Source: Streptomyces sp. SID12501 (GTDB lineage: Bacteria > Actinomycetota > Actinomycetes > Streptomycetales > Streptomycetaceae). Taken from it: DNA of 64,000 bases. The stretch is from positions 1 to 64,000 of the forward strand of contig NZ_JAAGLU010000047.1 of NCBI RefSeq assembly GCF_010550245.1. The letters are read 5' to 3'. Position numbers and translations under genes: made by a program. Shown here in pieces: positions 37,910-47,401 of this stretch. The stretch's first letter is position 1; each line of letters starts with the position of its first letter. Below the pieces are notes generated by a model, which saw nothing but the letters and a program-made list of their open reading frames with translations, ran no database searches and was not told the DNA's origin.

Positions 37910-38932
37910 TCACATGACAAGGCGGATGAGGCTGACGGCGAATTCACGGAAGGCCGCCATGGCGCGAGGTGTGCTGCCGCTGCGCACCTGGGACGCGCCT
38001 TCGTCGTGGGTGACGTCCCTGATGTGGCCCATGGCTTCAACTCCCCGGTGGCCGTGGGCGATCCGGGCCAGGGCGGTGGCGCTTGCGCCGGCCGGGGAGG
38101 GTGCCGGGGTCGCTGGTGGTGCCCGGTTCGGCATAGCCGTGGAACTTTCCGCCGCCCAGGCCGTTGGCGCGCTCGATGAGCACGGCCCGGGCCGCATGGG
38201 GAAGAAGATTGTTCGGGTGCGGGCAGGATCTTGAGGGTCCGCGTCTCGGTGCGGCCCAGGTTGCGCTGGGTGTCCTCGTGGGCGAGAGGGTGTTGTCCCA
38301 GTCCAGGGCGTCCAGGACCGTAAAGGGGTGGGCTGGTTGCCAAGCACGGGGAATCAGGATGAGGCGCCGTGTTCGGACAGGTGGATGGCGTGGGATCGCC
38401 GGCAGTGCAGGGCGTCGGCGGTGACGATGAAGTCCGGGGCGGCCATGAAGTGGGTGACCTCGCAGCCCCTGCCTCGCATCGCACGCTGGGCGGCCGCTGT
38501 GCCGGTCTCGGGGCGGAACACCGACAGTAGGTGCTGCTGCTTGCCTTCGGTGTCGATCGGGCCGCACACGGTCTCACTGCCGGCGGCAAGTCGTTCGGTG
38601 AGGCGCTCAGGGCATCGTCCAGCGCGTCACCGTCGATCCTGGTCAGGGTTCGGCCGAAGGCGGTTGGGGCCCGTAGTCGGCCCACTGCCCCGTCGGCCGG
38701 GCCCAGGGCACGATGGCGGCGAGCGAGCACCGTTCGCATGACCGCAGGGACGGTGACCGACAACAGGCCGGTGAAGGAGTAGCGGCAGCCCTGCCTGCGG
38801 CGCGGATCGGGTTCGGGCATCGGCGAGCCCAAGGGTGCCGTCGCCTCTCGGGGTCCGACCCAAGCGTCCTGGTCAAAGGTGACTTGGAGGGCGTCAAGGG
38901 TGCGAGCGGGCTCCCCGATCGGGCCGGATGGC
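37910..38932 (-). pseudogene. ISAs1-family transposase relic, several frameshifts
   Basis: Pieces of one DDE transposase can be read in order on the minus strand but in changing frames: an N-terminal DPRRRQGCRYSFTGLLSVTV element, IDGDALDDAL, then CGPIDTEGKQQHLLSVF, FIVTADALHCRRSHA (the aspartate strand), RNLGRTETRTLKIL, and finally RGHRGVEAMGHIRDVTHDEG near the end. These match the order of blocks in ISAs1/H-repeat transposases. No intact frame remains, so it is inactive. It separates the biosynthetic operon from its regulator gene. Terminal inverted repeats were not identified. Confidence 0.78.
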
Positions 38933-39014
38933 ATGCGGGCATGGTTCCTTCGACTCACGCGGCTTTCGAATTCCACGTGACCAACGGGGGCCGTGCCCTC
39001 CTTCGTCGGTACCG

Positions 39015-41546
39015 TCAACGCCCGGCAGTGAGCGTCTTCCCATGATCCGGGAACGCACGCACCCTGTCGGCGCTCTCGAGTTCCTCTTGGGCCCAGATCC
39101 CGATCTCCACCCTGCTGCGCAGCCCCGTCTTCTGGCGAACGTTGTCCAAATGGCTCTCCACCGTCCGGATCGAGACTCCTATCCGTCTCGCCATCTGGTA
39201 GTTCGTCATGCCCCCCGACAGCATCAGGACGACTTGGTGTTCCCTCGGCGTGAGCTGCGGCAGCGGCTGCGCCGGTCGAGAGCTGGGCACAGCGACGGCG
39301 TCCTGCTTGAACCAGGAACCCAGACCGTCCACAGTGAGTTCCGACGCCAGCCGACGTGCTTTGAACACCTTCGCCGGGGCGCATACGGAGCCTGCCTCAA
39401 CGAGCGCCGCCTCAAGTCGCGTTCGCCACCACCGTTCGACACGCAGCCCCGTACTCGCCGGCCAGCGCTTCAGCAGTTCCGCGCACAGCAGCGTCCGGAA
39501 GTGGTACCCCCGGGCAGACGACACGATGGCGAGGCCGTACACAAGCCATACCCTGCGCATATGTCCGGCATTTCTGGTCAGTGACTCGATGAGAAGGCGT
39601 TCGGCGTGGGCCATGTCTCCGCGCGCGATAGCGATCTGGGCCGAGAGCATGTCCGCTCTCTCCCTGCCATAGGCGAGAATATCGGAGTTTGCGGACCCCT
39701 CGCCGGAGAAGGCGCGGACCGTCTGCATCCGGTACCGGTCGAGCAGGTCCTCCGCGGCATCTTCGTCACCGAGGTATATCTGCACTTCCACGATGCCCAG
39801 GGCGGCCTGAATCCAAGCGACGGGCTCCTCGACCTCGGCAAGGAGGCGCACGGCCTCCTCACACAGTGCCGCTCCGGCCGCCGGCTCCTCCAGTTCGAGA
39901 TGGCAGGCGGCCGCCAGGGCAAGGGCGAGGATCAGCCTCGCCGGACGATCCAGCGCCCTCTCCATCCTGACCGCCTCCAGGGAGCCCTTCAGTGCCCTGC
40001 GGTAGTCGCCCTCCCCAAACGCATGCCACGCCGCGACCCACTCGGTGGACGCCCGGTACTCGTTCTCCGGCCCCGGCACGGCCAACGCGCGGTCCAGCAT
40101 TCGACGGGCCTCGGCACCCTCACCTCGCTCCAGAAAAGACCGGGCCAGGGCTGGTGCAAGCGCCTGTACGCGGCTGTCCTCCCGCTCCAGCATCCACTGC
40201 GCCCCCCGTAGGAGCGCTCCCATCTCGCGGCAGACCGGGGCCGTTTCGGCAGACGGGGGGATATGCGGGCCGTAGAAGGGCTCGGCGACGCCCATAAGCC
40301 ATTGCACGAGCCGCTCGTGCGCCCAGTCGAACTCACCCGTCTCCCTCAGGCGCTGCAGCTCATAGGCCCGTAGGGGGCCGGCCTGCTGAAACCTGACCCC
40401 ACCCTCCCCCTTGCCGGCTTCCTGAAGCAGGGAACGGGACTCCAACGCCAGAAGGGTCTTCAGCACGCCTCCGGGCCCCTCGCCCTCGTCCGCGCACACT
40501 GCCGTGGCCGCTTCCACTCCGAAGTGTGAGGGGAAGACCGACAGCCGACGGCTCATACGGACTTCGTCGTCACGGAGCAGCGAGTGACTCCCCCCGATGA
40601 CGGTGGAGAAGGCGCTGCCTTCTCCACCGTCTTCCTCCCGACCCCCCTCCGCAGGGAGGAAGGTCATCAGATCGTCAAGGGCCACCTGGATGTCCTCGAT
40701 GGACAGCAACCGCACCCATCGCGCCGCCTGTTCCACGGCGAGAGGTATTCCTTCCAGCCTGCGGCAGACATCGACGATTCCGGCGAGGTTGCCGCTGTCC
40801 AGCCTGAAGTGCTGATCCACGGCGCGGGCCCGCTCCACGAAGAGCAAGGTCGCGTCCGACTGGAGCAGCACGGAGGCAGTGTGGCCGGGGCCGCGTTCAG
40901 GGAGAGCCAGAGGCCCGACACGCAGGGACGACTCCCCAGGAAGACCAAGCGGCTGTCGGCAGGTGACGAGCAAGGACAGTTCCGGACAGTCGGCGAGCAG
41001 CTGCTTGATGAGCCGCTCACAGGCGTCACTTCTGTGGTCACAGCCATCCAGGTGACCCAGGATCCTTCGGCGAGGAGTCGACTGTGGGTCGCCGGTCTGC
41101 GCGTGGAGCGTCTCTCCTCGCGTGTAGCGGCCACAGAAGGCGGTCAGGACGGCCGACGGAGTGAGATCCGCGTCCGTCACCGACTCCGCGTCGAGACTGA
41201 TCGTCTCCGCGAACCGTACTGCCGCGCGCTTGGTGTACTCGAGGGCCAGTCTGGTCTTCCCGATTCCCGCCTGGCCGAACAGGGTGACCACCCTTGACGT
41301 ATCGAAGAGGGCGTCCAGATCGCGCAGCTCCTGCTGCCGCCCGACGAGTACGTCCGCCCTGTGCGGCAAGATCCCGTATGTCGTGAACGCACTGTTCGGG
41401 CGCGGTTCGGACGCGCCGAAAGACTTACGCAGCCGGTACGCCCGCTGCCGGCACGCATTGGAGCAGTACCGTGCGGGCCGCCCCTTCGACGTCCGGGAAT
41501 TCTCCACAGGTTCGCCACACTCAAGACATGCGCGGTCGTTTTTCAT
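39015..41546 (-). CDS. LuxR-family (LAL-like) transcriptional regulator with N-terminal zinc motif
   Basis: About 843 residues. A small Cys motif at the N-terminus (Cys7, Cys10, Cys28, Cys32; GRPARYCSNACRQRAYR) suggests a zinc finger. An AAA/NB-ARC-type ATPase follows (Walker A GQAGIGKT, 91-98; LGHLDGCDH; LLVTCRQPLG), then a long helical TPR-like region, and a C-terminal LuxR helix-turn-helix (LTPREHQVVLMLSGGMTNYQ and IGVSIRTVESHLDNVRQKTG). I start at ATG 41546 (AAGGGA upstream). Large ATP-binding LuxR regulators commonly activate secondary-metabolite clusters. It lies between the two arms that share the bipartite motif and is divergent from the right arm, so it is the likely pathway activator. 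I noticed no TTA codon in it. Confidence 0.88.
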   Translation of the reverse strand: MKNDRACLECGEPVENSRTSKGRPARYCSNACRQRAYRLRKSFGASEPRPNSAFTTYGILPHRADVLVGRQQELRDLDALFDTSRVVTLFGQAGIGKTRLALEYTKRAAVRFAETISLDAESVTDADLTPSAVLTAFCGRYTRGETLHAQTGDPQSTPRRRILGHLDGCDHRSDACERLIKQLLADCPELSLLVTCRQPLGLPGESSLRVGPLALPERGPGHTASVLLQSDATLLFVERARAVDQHFRLDSGNLAGIVDVCRRLEGIPLAVEQAARWVRLLSIEDIQVALDDLMTFLPAEGGREEDGGEGSAFSTVIGGSHSLLRDDEVRMSRRLSVFPSHFGVEAATAVCADEGEGPGGVLKTLLALESRSLLQEAGKGEGGVRFQQAGPLRAYELQRLRETGEFDWAHERLVQWLMGVAEPFYGPHIPPSAETAPVCREMGALLRGAQWMLEREDSRVQALAPALARSFLERGEGAEARRMLDRALAVPGPENEYRASTEWVAAWHAFGEGDYRRALKGSLEAVRMERALDRPARLILALALAAACHLELEEPAAGAALCEEAVRLLAEVEEPVAWIQAALGIVEVQIYLGDEDAAEDLLDRYRMQTVRAFSGEGSANSDILAYGRERADMLSAQIAIARGDMAHAERLLIESLTRNAGHMRRVWLVYGLAIVSSARGYHFRTLLCAELLKRWPASTGLRVERWWRTRLEAALVEAGSVCAPAKVFKARRLASELTVDGLGSWFKQDAVAVPSSRPAQPLPQLTPREHQVVLMLSGGMTNYQMARRIGVSIRTVESHLDNVRQKTGLRSRVEIGIWAQEELESADRVRAFPDHGKTLTAGR

Positions 41547-41861
41547 GACGCGATCCCTTGCAAGCCATACACAGATCCCGGCGCCCTTCACTGAAGGGCT
41601 GCCCGTGCAAACGCAACGATTAGCAGCTTGATCGACGAACGAAGCGGGGCGGGTAAAGAGAGATTCAATATATCCACAACAGAGAGTGAAGTAACAGGTG
41701 ACAGATCGCCAAGTGACGAACCCGACATGCGAATACCCTCCCTTCCTGTTGACTGTGCGTCAATCGACCAGTCAGCCCCCCCCCATCGTTACGTTACGAA
41801 AAGACGCCTTGGGCGTTACTACGGATAGCGATGCGATCCTGGATCATTCAATGATCACGCC
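41547..41861. promoter_or_regulatory. Divergent promoter region between regulator and right arm
   Basis: About 315 bases, less GC-rich than the surroundings, separating the LuxR-type gene (leftward) from the right-arm genes (rightward). It holds the bipartite motif at 41788-41826. The regulator's own promoter should be on the other strand. No confident -35/-10 pair could be chosen by eye, and no gene is seen. Confidence 0.5.
41788..41826 (+). promoter_or_regulatory. Bipartite motif upstream of the rightward genes
   Basis: GTTACGTTACGAAA, 13 nt, GTTACTACGGAT; matches the site at 37727-37764 in inverted orientation. It ends 35 nt before the ATG at 41862. Both blocks are conserved exactly and the spacer differs by one base and in sequence, as expected for a recognised site and not for a copied segment. 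Confidence 0.68.
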
Positions 41862-42575
41862 ATGTCTGCCGATAGGAGAGCAGTGCGAGCGCGCCGGTTC
41901 GAAGGAATGGGCCCGTTCATCCGGCTCTGGTCCGGCCAGGTCGTCTCACTGGTCGGAAACCCTGCTCTCCGCTTCACTGTCGTGGTCCAGGCATGGACCC
42001 AGAATGAACGGGCCACCCCGGTGGTCCTGCTGTCCCCTGCGGCGATACTGCCGGAAAACCTGCTGCCTCCTCCGATGGCTGGTGCGCTCATCGACCGGGT
42101 GCCCCGGCGTACAGCTCTCCAGCTCGCGGACGCCGGCGGGCTCATCGTGGTGGCGGCCCTGGCTCTCAGCTATTTCCTGGGAAGTCCGCACCCATGGCAG
42201 GTCTATGCCACGGTCGCCCTGTTGGGGGCTTGCACGGCGTTCCAGAATCCGGCGCTGCTGTCCACGGTGGCGGTGCTGGTCTGTGAAGACCAGTACCAGC
42301 GGGCCAACGGGCTGATCTCCTCGGCCAGGAAAGGCGCCGAGATCTGCGGTCCCGCCCTCGGTGACCTGACGGTCGCCGCGTCGGGGATCAGCATGGTGCG
42401 GTGGATCGGCCTCGTGGGTTTCGCGGCAGCCCTCACAGCGGTACGGACGACTCGTTTCCCCGCACATCAAAAGAGGACGGGATCGTCCCCCACGACCTGG
42501 CGCAATGGCCATGGCTTAGCGGCGGCAGCACGCTCCCCGAGAGGACGTTTCCGCAGGCCAATTGGCCTTTCGTAG
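41862..42575 (+). pseudogene. Truncated MFS transporter
   Basis: 237 codons. Residues about 15-190 show the first half of an MFS protein: FIRLWSGQVVSLVGN, a RVPRR loop between helices 2 and 3, and about five hydrophobic helices. The last about 50 residues (from RFPAHQKRTG) are hydrophilic, Arg/Ser-rich and unrelated, so the second half is missing, probably by frameshift or deletion. It is the first gene behind the right-arm motif. Transport activity is unlikely. It is not a close copy of the intact MFS at 36.4 kb. Confidence 0.7.
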
Positions 42576-42704
42576 TGTCGCGACAACCTTAAGTCATGGC
42601 CATTGCGACCTGGCGGACGATCCTCGCTGAGTCCACCGACGGCTCCGCCTCGCCCGTCCCGCCCGTCAATTCCCCGAAGAACGAAGACCCGAGGAGAGGC
42701 TGAC

Positions 42705-42911
42705 ATGACCACCAATCCTTTCGAGGACGACTCCGCCGACTACCTGGTCCTGGTCAACAACGAGCAGCAGCACTCGATCTGGCCGTCCGGCCTCGGGATA
42801 CCCATCGGCTGGACAGCGGTCTGCGAGGCCCGTCCGCGCCAGGAGTGCCTCGAGTACGTGGAAACCCACTGGACCGACATGCGCCCCGCGGGCATCCGCG
42901 GACGTGAGTGA
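42705..42911 (+). CDS. MbtH-like protein
   Basis: 68 residues with the family pattern: NPFEDD at the start, NNEQQHSIWP, PIGW, ECLEYVETHWTDMRP at the end. MbtH proteins bind and activate or stabilise many NRPS adenylation domains. This is the only one in the window, so it may serve all five A domains of the leftward operon although it lies in the right arm. That would make the right arm functionally necessary despite its decay. ATG with GAGGAGAGG 5-12 nt upstream; the next frame overlaps its end. Confidence 0.93.
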   Translation: MTTNPFEDDSADYLVLVNNEQQHSIWPSGLGIPIGWTAVCEARPRQECLEYVETHWTDMRPAGIRGRE

Positions 42912-43842
42912 CGTGGTCCTGGACACATGCCCGGGGGTACACGAGCTCGTCGGGTTTCCGGCCTGGCATTTCCCGGACGCCCTGGCTGCCGTGGACGGCA
43001 CCGAGCACCTCACCTACCGCTCGGACGCCTTCGTCGGACGGGGTGAGGTCCGGGCGGCACTCGCCCGATGTCCCGGCGTGGAGCAGACGGCCGTCGTCAC
43101 AGCACCGGACCCGTCTGGCGACGGCAAGCGGCTCGTCACATACGTGGTCACCAGCGATCGCGGCTCCGGTGCGCCGGACACCGACCGGGTGAAGGCCCAC
43201 GCGGCCGCCGTGCTCCCGGACTTCACGGTGCCCGCCGTCTTCGCCTTCCGGAAGCGGTTGCCCCTGCCCCCCAACGGCAAGATGGGCCGGTCAGCCCCGC
43301 CCGATCCCCCCGCCGTCGCCGCCGCGGCCGGTGTCGTCGGCTTCTTCGTCAACTTCCTCGTTCCGGGTACGGATCTCACCGTTGATCCCATGGTCCGCGA
43401 ACTGCTGACCCGGGTCCGGGAGACCGACCTGGCCGCCCTGGAACACCAGGCCCTCCCCTTCGAACAGGTGGTGGACGAGCTGTCGCCCGCACGGTGGCCC
43501 GCCGCAGTCCCTTCACCGATGTCGTGCTCGTCCCACAGAGCGACGCCCGCCCCGACCTGGACCTGCCGGGCGTGGAGGCCAGCAGAGACGTACGGCGTCC
43601 CGGCACCTCCTGGGCGTGAAGCGGACTTCTTCGCTCTTGGCGGCAACCGTCTCAAAGCCGTCCGCCCGGCGCTCCGCCTGGCCCGGGACCAGGGGCTCCG
43701 GGTCACCACGGCGCAGCTCTTCGTGTCACCCACCGTCGCCGCCCTGGCCCGCGTGATCGGCAGCGGCGCCACCGGCACCCCTCCGGACCTGTCCATCCCG
43801 GCGCGGCCACGCTCCGCCCGGGCCGAAAGGGAAACCTCGTGA
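42904..43842 (+). pseudogene. Collapsed NRPS module remnant (A tail, C fragment, PCP without serine)
   Basis: 312 codons that read as pieces of NRPS joined together. Residues about 45-135 are the C-terminal subdomain of an A domain (VRAALARCPGVEQTAVV; LPPNGKM). Residues about 145-195 are a piece of a C domain (GFFVNFLV; ALEHQALPFEQVVDEL). About 235-295 is a carrier protein (DFFALGGNRLKAV) in which the phosphopantetheine Ser is replaced: GGNR instead of GGxS. The C fragment lacks HHxxxDG. It cannot act as a module. The frame has stayed open, so a short product may be made. The stop overlaps the monooxygenase start. Confidence 0.72.
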
Positions 43843-44888
43843 AACTCAGCGTGATGTTCTTCGGCGCCTACCCCACCGGTCAGGCGGACCACGCCGCACG
43901 CTACGACGACATCCTGGCCATCACCCGCGCAGCCGACCGTCTCGGCTTCCACGCGGTGTGGACCCCCGAGCGGCACTTCCAGCAGGTCGGCCAGGTCTTC
44001 CCCAACCCCTCCGTGCTCAGCTCCGCCCTTGCCGTGGCCACCGAGCAGATCAGGCTGCGCGCAGGCAGCGTCGTACTGCCCCTGCACCATCCGCTCCGTG
44101 TGGCCGAGGACTGGTCGGTCGTCGACAACCTCTCGCACGGCCGGGCAGGGCTGTCGGTGGCCACTGGCTGGCACTCCACCGACTTCGTGCTGGCCCCGGG
44201 ACACTACGCCGACCGGCGGCAGCGCGCGCTGCGCGACATCCCGCTGCTGCGACGGCTGTGGGCCGGTGAGGAGGTGCCGTTCACCGACGGCACCGGCCAG
44301 CGGATCTCCGTGCTCCCGCAGCCCCGCCCGGTGCAAGAGGCACTGCCGCTGTGGCTGACCACGTCCGGTTCGCCTCGTACCTGGGAGGAAGCGGGCCGGC
44401 TGCGTACAGGTGTGCTCGCCGCCACGGTCGGACAGCGCAGGGAGAATCTGGCCGATCACATCAGCCGCTACCGGGCAGCCTTCGCGGCCTCGGCCGAGCA
44501 GACCGGCGGGGCACGGACGCCCACCGTGACGCTGATGACCCACACCTATGTCGGCGCCGACGACGCCGAGGTGCGCGCACAGGTCGCCGCACCGCTCAAG
44601 GCCTACTTCAAGTCCTACGTCCGTCAGACCTCCGCCAACCGGGGCGAGAACACCCCGCTCACGTCGCTGCCGGACGGCGCGGCGGAACGGCTCGCCCACT
44701 TCGCCTTCGAGCGCTACCTGACCTGGGGCAGCCTGCTGGGCTCCGCCGGGACCTGTCGCCGGATGCTCACCGATCTGGCCGCCCTGGGCTGCGACGAGGT
44801 CGCCTGCTTCGTCGACTTCGGGCTCGACCGGGACCAGACCATCGCCGGCCTGTACCGGCTCGCTGATCTCGGAAAGGACCTCGCATGA
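43839..44888 (+). CDS. Luciferase-like flavin-dependent monooxygenase (natural-product type)
   Basis: 349 residues, full length for the family: FFGAYP, YDDILAITRAADRLGFHAVW, ERHFQQVGQVFPNPS, GSVVLPLHHPLRVAEDW, ATGWHSTDF and a C-terminal DEVACFVDFGLD. It is clearly paralogous to the monooxygenase domain inside the megasynthase at 28.4-33.1 kb. Enzymes of this type use FMNH2 and O2 to oxidise carrier-bound substrates. It is intact although both neighbours are broken, and is coupled by ATGA overlaps. It may hydroxylate a second position or act in trans on a PCP-bound residue; its target is unknown. Confidence 0.88.
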   Translation: MKLSVMFFGAYPTGQADHAARYDDILAITRAADRLGFHAVWTPERHFQQVGQVFPNPSVLSSALAVATEQIRLRAGSVVLPLHHPLRVAEDWSVVDNLSHGRAGLSVATGWHSTDFVLAPGHYADRRQRALRDIPLLRRLWAGEEVPFTDGTGQRISVLPQPRPVQEALPLWLTTSGSPRTWEEAGRLRTGVLAATVGQRRENLADHISRYRAAFAASAEQTGGARTPTVTLMTHTYVGADDAEVRAQVAAPLKAYFKSYVRQTSANRGENTPLTSLPDGAAERLAHFAFERYLTWGSLLGSAGTCRRMLTDLAALGCDEVACFVDFGLDRDQTIAGLYRLADLGKDLA

Positions 44889-45320
44889 CGGTGCCCTCCC
44901 CGGCCGACCGTTTCGTCGCACTGAGCAGTGAGCAGCCGGTGCGGCTGCTGCGCCGTCTGTTCGAGACCGGGCGAGCGGGCTCCGTAGCGGCCGTGGTCCC
45001 CCTGCGTGACGAGAACGTGCCGGCAGCTCTCACAGGAGCTCATCGGCGTCCACGACAGTTTCTTCGACCTGGGCGGAAACTCCCTCCGCCTGCTGTCCGT
45101 GCGGACGGCGCTCCGCGAGCACGAGAACGGCGGAGAGATCGGTCTTGTCGATCTGTTCCGCCATCCCACAGTGACCGTCCTGGCGGATCTCCTGGACCGC
45201 CCCGCCGGGGCGCTGCGGGAAAACCCCCGGCCATCCGCTGATCCACTCCACCAGGGCCGCACCCGGCGGGAACGTCTGGCCGCGCCCCGGAACACGTCCT
45301 CTCAGAAAGGTTCTCCATGA
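44885..45320 (+). pseudogene. Frameshifted PCP gene (deleted NRPS)
   Basis: Starts with an ATGA overlap as an NRPS-like leader (ADRFVALSSEQPVRLLRRLF) and changes frame at about 45020-45035. In the second frame a good carrier protein is readable: ELIGVHDSFFDLGGNSLRLL with the Ser retained, to a stop at 45320. The second frame alone has a GTG at 45006, so a 104-residue PCP could be made on its own. Either this is a deletion relic of a C-A-PCP gene or a free PCP whose leader belongs to the past. Confidence 0.62.
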
Positions 45321-47215
45321 TGACCAGCACCCGGTCCCTGCAGACGTGCGCCGAGGCCGGGGAACTTCTGCCCGCGCACACGGACACCGAAGCCGTCGCG
45401 ATCATCGGCATGAGCGGACGGTTCCCCGGCGCCCCCGACATCGACGCGTTCTGGAACAACCTCCGCGAAGGCACCTGCTCCCTGTCCGACTTCACCGAGC
45501 GTGACCTGCTGGCCGACGGCGTTGCCCCCGAGGAACTCCGCAACCCCCTCTACGTCCCCGCCAAGGGACACCTCGACGGCGCCGACCGTTTCGAGCCCGG
45601 GCTCTTCGGCTTCAACCAGGCCGAGGCAGCGGTACTCGATCCGCAGCACCGGCTCCTCCTGGAGACGGCCTGGAGCGCCCTGGAGGACGCCGGGTACGCC
45701 CCCAGAGGCGGCAACAGGCGCGCCGGAGTCTACGTCGGCGGCAGCCCCACCGAACACGAACTGGCGGCACTCAGCGATCCCGCCCACGCCTCCGTCCTCG
45801 GCACCGCACAGGTTCGCTTCCTCACCGGCCGGGAGTTCCTGGCCTCCTGGGTGTCCTACCGCCTCGGCCTGACCGGGCCGAGCATGACCGTCCAGACGGC
45901 CTGCTCCACCTCCCTCACCGCGCTTCACCTCGCCGCGCAGGCACTGCTGCTGGGCGAGTGCGACACCGCGCTCGCTGGCGGGGTAAGCCTCGTCTCCGCA
46001 CGCAAGCACGGCTACCTCCACCACAAGGGCGGCACCCTCTCCGCCGACGGGCGCTGCCGGCCGTTCGACGCGGACGCGGACGGCACGGTTCCCGGCAACG
46101 GCGTCGGCATCGTCGTCCTGCGCCGCCTGGAGGACGCCCTCGCCGACGGCGACCCCGTACGTGCCGTCCTGCGCGGCTCGGCCGTCACCAACGACGGCGC
46201 GGCGAAGACCGGCTTCACCGCGCCCAGCCCGGACCAGCAGACGGCGACCATCCTGGAGGCCTGGGGCGCCGCGGGCCTGGACCCCGCGACAGCGGGCTAC
46301 ATCGAGATGCACGGCACCGGAACCGAACGGAGCGACCGCGCCGAACTGGCGGCCGCGGCTGCGGCGTTCGCCGACGCACAGCGCTGCGGCATCGGCTCCG
46401 TCAAGTCGAGCATCGGTCACCTCGACGCGGCGGCAGGCGTCGCCTCGCTCATCAAAACAGTCCTCATGCTGCAGAACGGAGATCTGACCGCCACCGTCAA
46501 CGTGCGACGGCCGCAGCCCGAACTGCTCGACGGCTCGTTGCCCTTCCGCCTGATCGAACGCACCGAACCCTGGGTCTCTGCGACCGGAACACCCCGCCGG
46601 GCCGGTGTGACGTCCCTGGGAATCGGCGGCACCAACGTCCACGTCGTCCTGGAAGAAGCACCCATACGGCTCACGACCGTCGATGCCCCCCGGGTCGAGG
46701 TCCTCCCCCTTTCCGCCGGAACCGCCGCCCAGCTCAGGACCATGGCGAACAGCCTCGCCGAAACCCTGCACCGCCCCGACGCACCACCGCTCGCCGCCGT
46801 CGGCCACACCCTGCGCACCGGGCGCAGCCCCTTCCCTGTGCGCGGCTGCGTGGTGGCGTCGAGGACCGAGAACGCCGCGAGTGCGCTGGGCGAACTGGCC
46901 GCAGGCACTGTGATCACCACCGACACCGGAGCCGACGAGTTGGCGGCCCTGAGCCAGGCATGGGTGCGGGGCAACGACGTCACCTGGCCCGCGCCGCTCG
47001 ACGAGGAGACACCTCGGGTGCACCTGCCCACCTACCCCTTCGCGGGGAAAAGCCACGGCGCGTTGCGGCCGGGAACGCCCGGCAGGGCCCCGGCGGCGGC
47101 CGCGGCAGCCGACGGCGTCGAAGCGCGCGTCACCGAACCGCTGTGCACCACGCTGGGCGCCGAGCCGGCAGACACCCTCGAGACCTCTGCTTCCCCGCCG
47201 GGGACGGCTCAGTGA
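45317..47215 (+). CDS. AT-less ketosynthase protein
   Basis: 632 residues. KS domain (about 25-445) with Cys196 (TACSTS), His332 (EMHGTGT) and His368 (SSIGHLD), all catalytic residues present. Behind the KS is the usual KS-AT linker, followed after about 100 residues by a post-AT type motif (HLPTYPFAGKSHG); the AT domain between them is absent without loss of frame. The C-terminal about 50 residues are Ala/Pro-rich. There is no ACP. Such KSs occur in trans-AT systems or as decayed modules. Here it could use the AT and ACP of the leftward PKS. Its start overlaps the broken PCP gene's stop. Confidence 0.82.
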   Translation: MMTSTRSLQTCAEAGELLPAHTDTEAVAIIGMSGRFPGAPDIDAFWNNLREGTCSLSDFTERDLLADGVAPEELRNPLYVPAKGHLDGADRFEPGLFGFNQAEAAVLDPQHRLLLETAWSALEDAGYAPRGGNRRAGVYVGGSPTEHELAALSDPAHASVLGTAQVRFLTGREFLASWVSYRLGLTGPSMTVQTACSTSLTALHLAAQALLLGECDTALAGGVSLVSARKHGYLHHKGGTLSADGRCRPFDADADGTVPGNGVGIVVLRRLEDALADGDPVRAVLRGSAVTNDGAAKTGFTAPSPDQQTATILEAWGAAGLDPATAGYIEMHGTGTERSDRAELAAAAAAFADAQRCGIGSVKSSIGHLDAAAGVASLIKTVLMLQNGDLTATVNVRRPQPELLDGSLPFRLIERTEPWVSATGTPRRAGVTSLGIGGTNVHVVLEEAPIRLTTVDAPRVEVLPLSAGTAAQLRTMANSLAETLHRPDAPPLAAVGHTLRTGRSPFPVRGCVVASRTENAASALGELAAGTVITTDTGADELAALSQAWVRGNDVTWPAPLDEETPRVHLPTYPFAGKSHGALRPGTPGRAPAAAAAADGVEARVTEPLCTTLGAEPADTLETSASPPGTAQ

Positions 47216-47401
47216 CCACGGTGCGTCTTGTCAGCCTCCCGCACGAGGAAACCGGCATCGACGTACCCATCACACTCCTCCCCGAAGAACTCACCTGCGC
47301 GAACCGGCCTCCCGCATCGCCTCGACGGCCACCGACGAGATGCCCAGGAAGGCCGGGAGTTTCGCCCAGCGGACCGTCCCCGACGTAGAACTGCCGCACC
47401 G
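47212..47401 (+). other. Broken gene start at the edge of the biosynthetic region
   Basis: A GTG overlapping the KS stop opens a frame (VTTVRLVSLPHEETG) that loses coherence after about 30 residues; the start recalls the RLxxxPHAG of type II thioesterases but without the glycine motif. On the opposite strand a short tail, KLPAFLGISSVAVEAM, ends near 47301. This is a junction of two truncated genes and marks the boundary between biosynthetic and replicon-maintenance DNA. Confidence 0.4.

Noticed and set aside
39015..41546. bldA-type TTA codon in the cluster regulator
   Set aside because: A visual scan for TAA on the plus strand in this gene found only out-of-frame cases.
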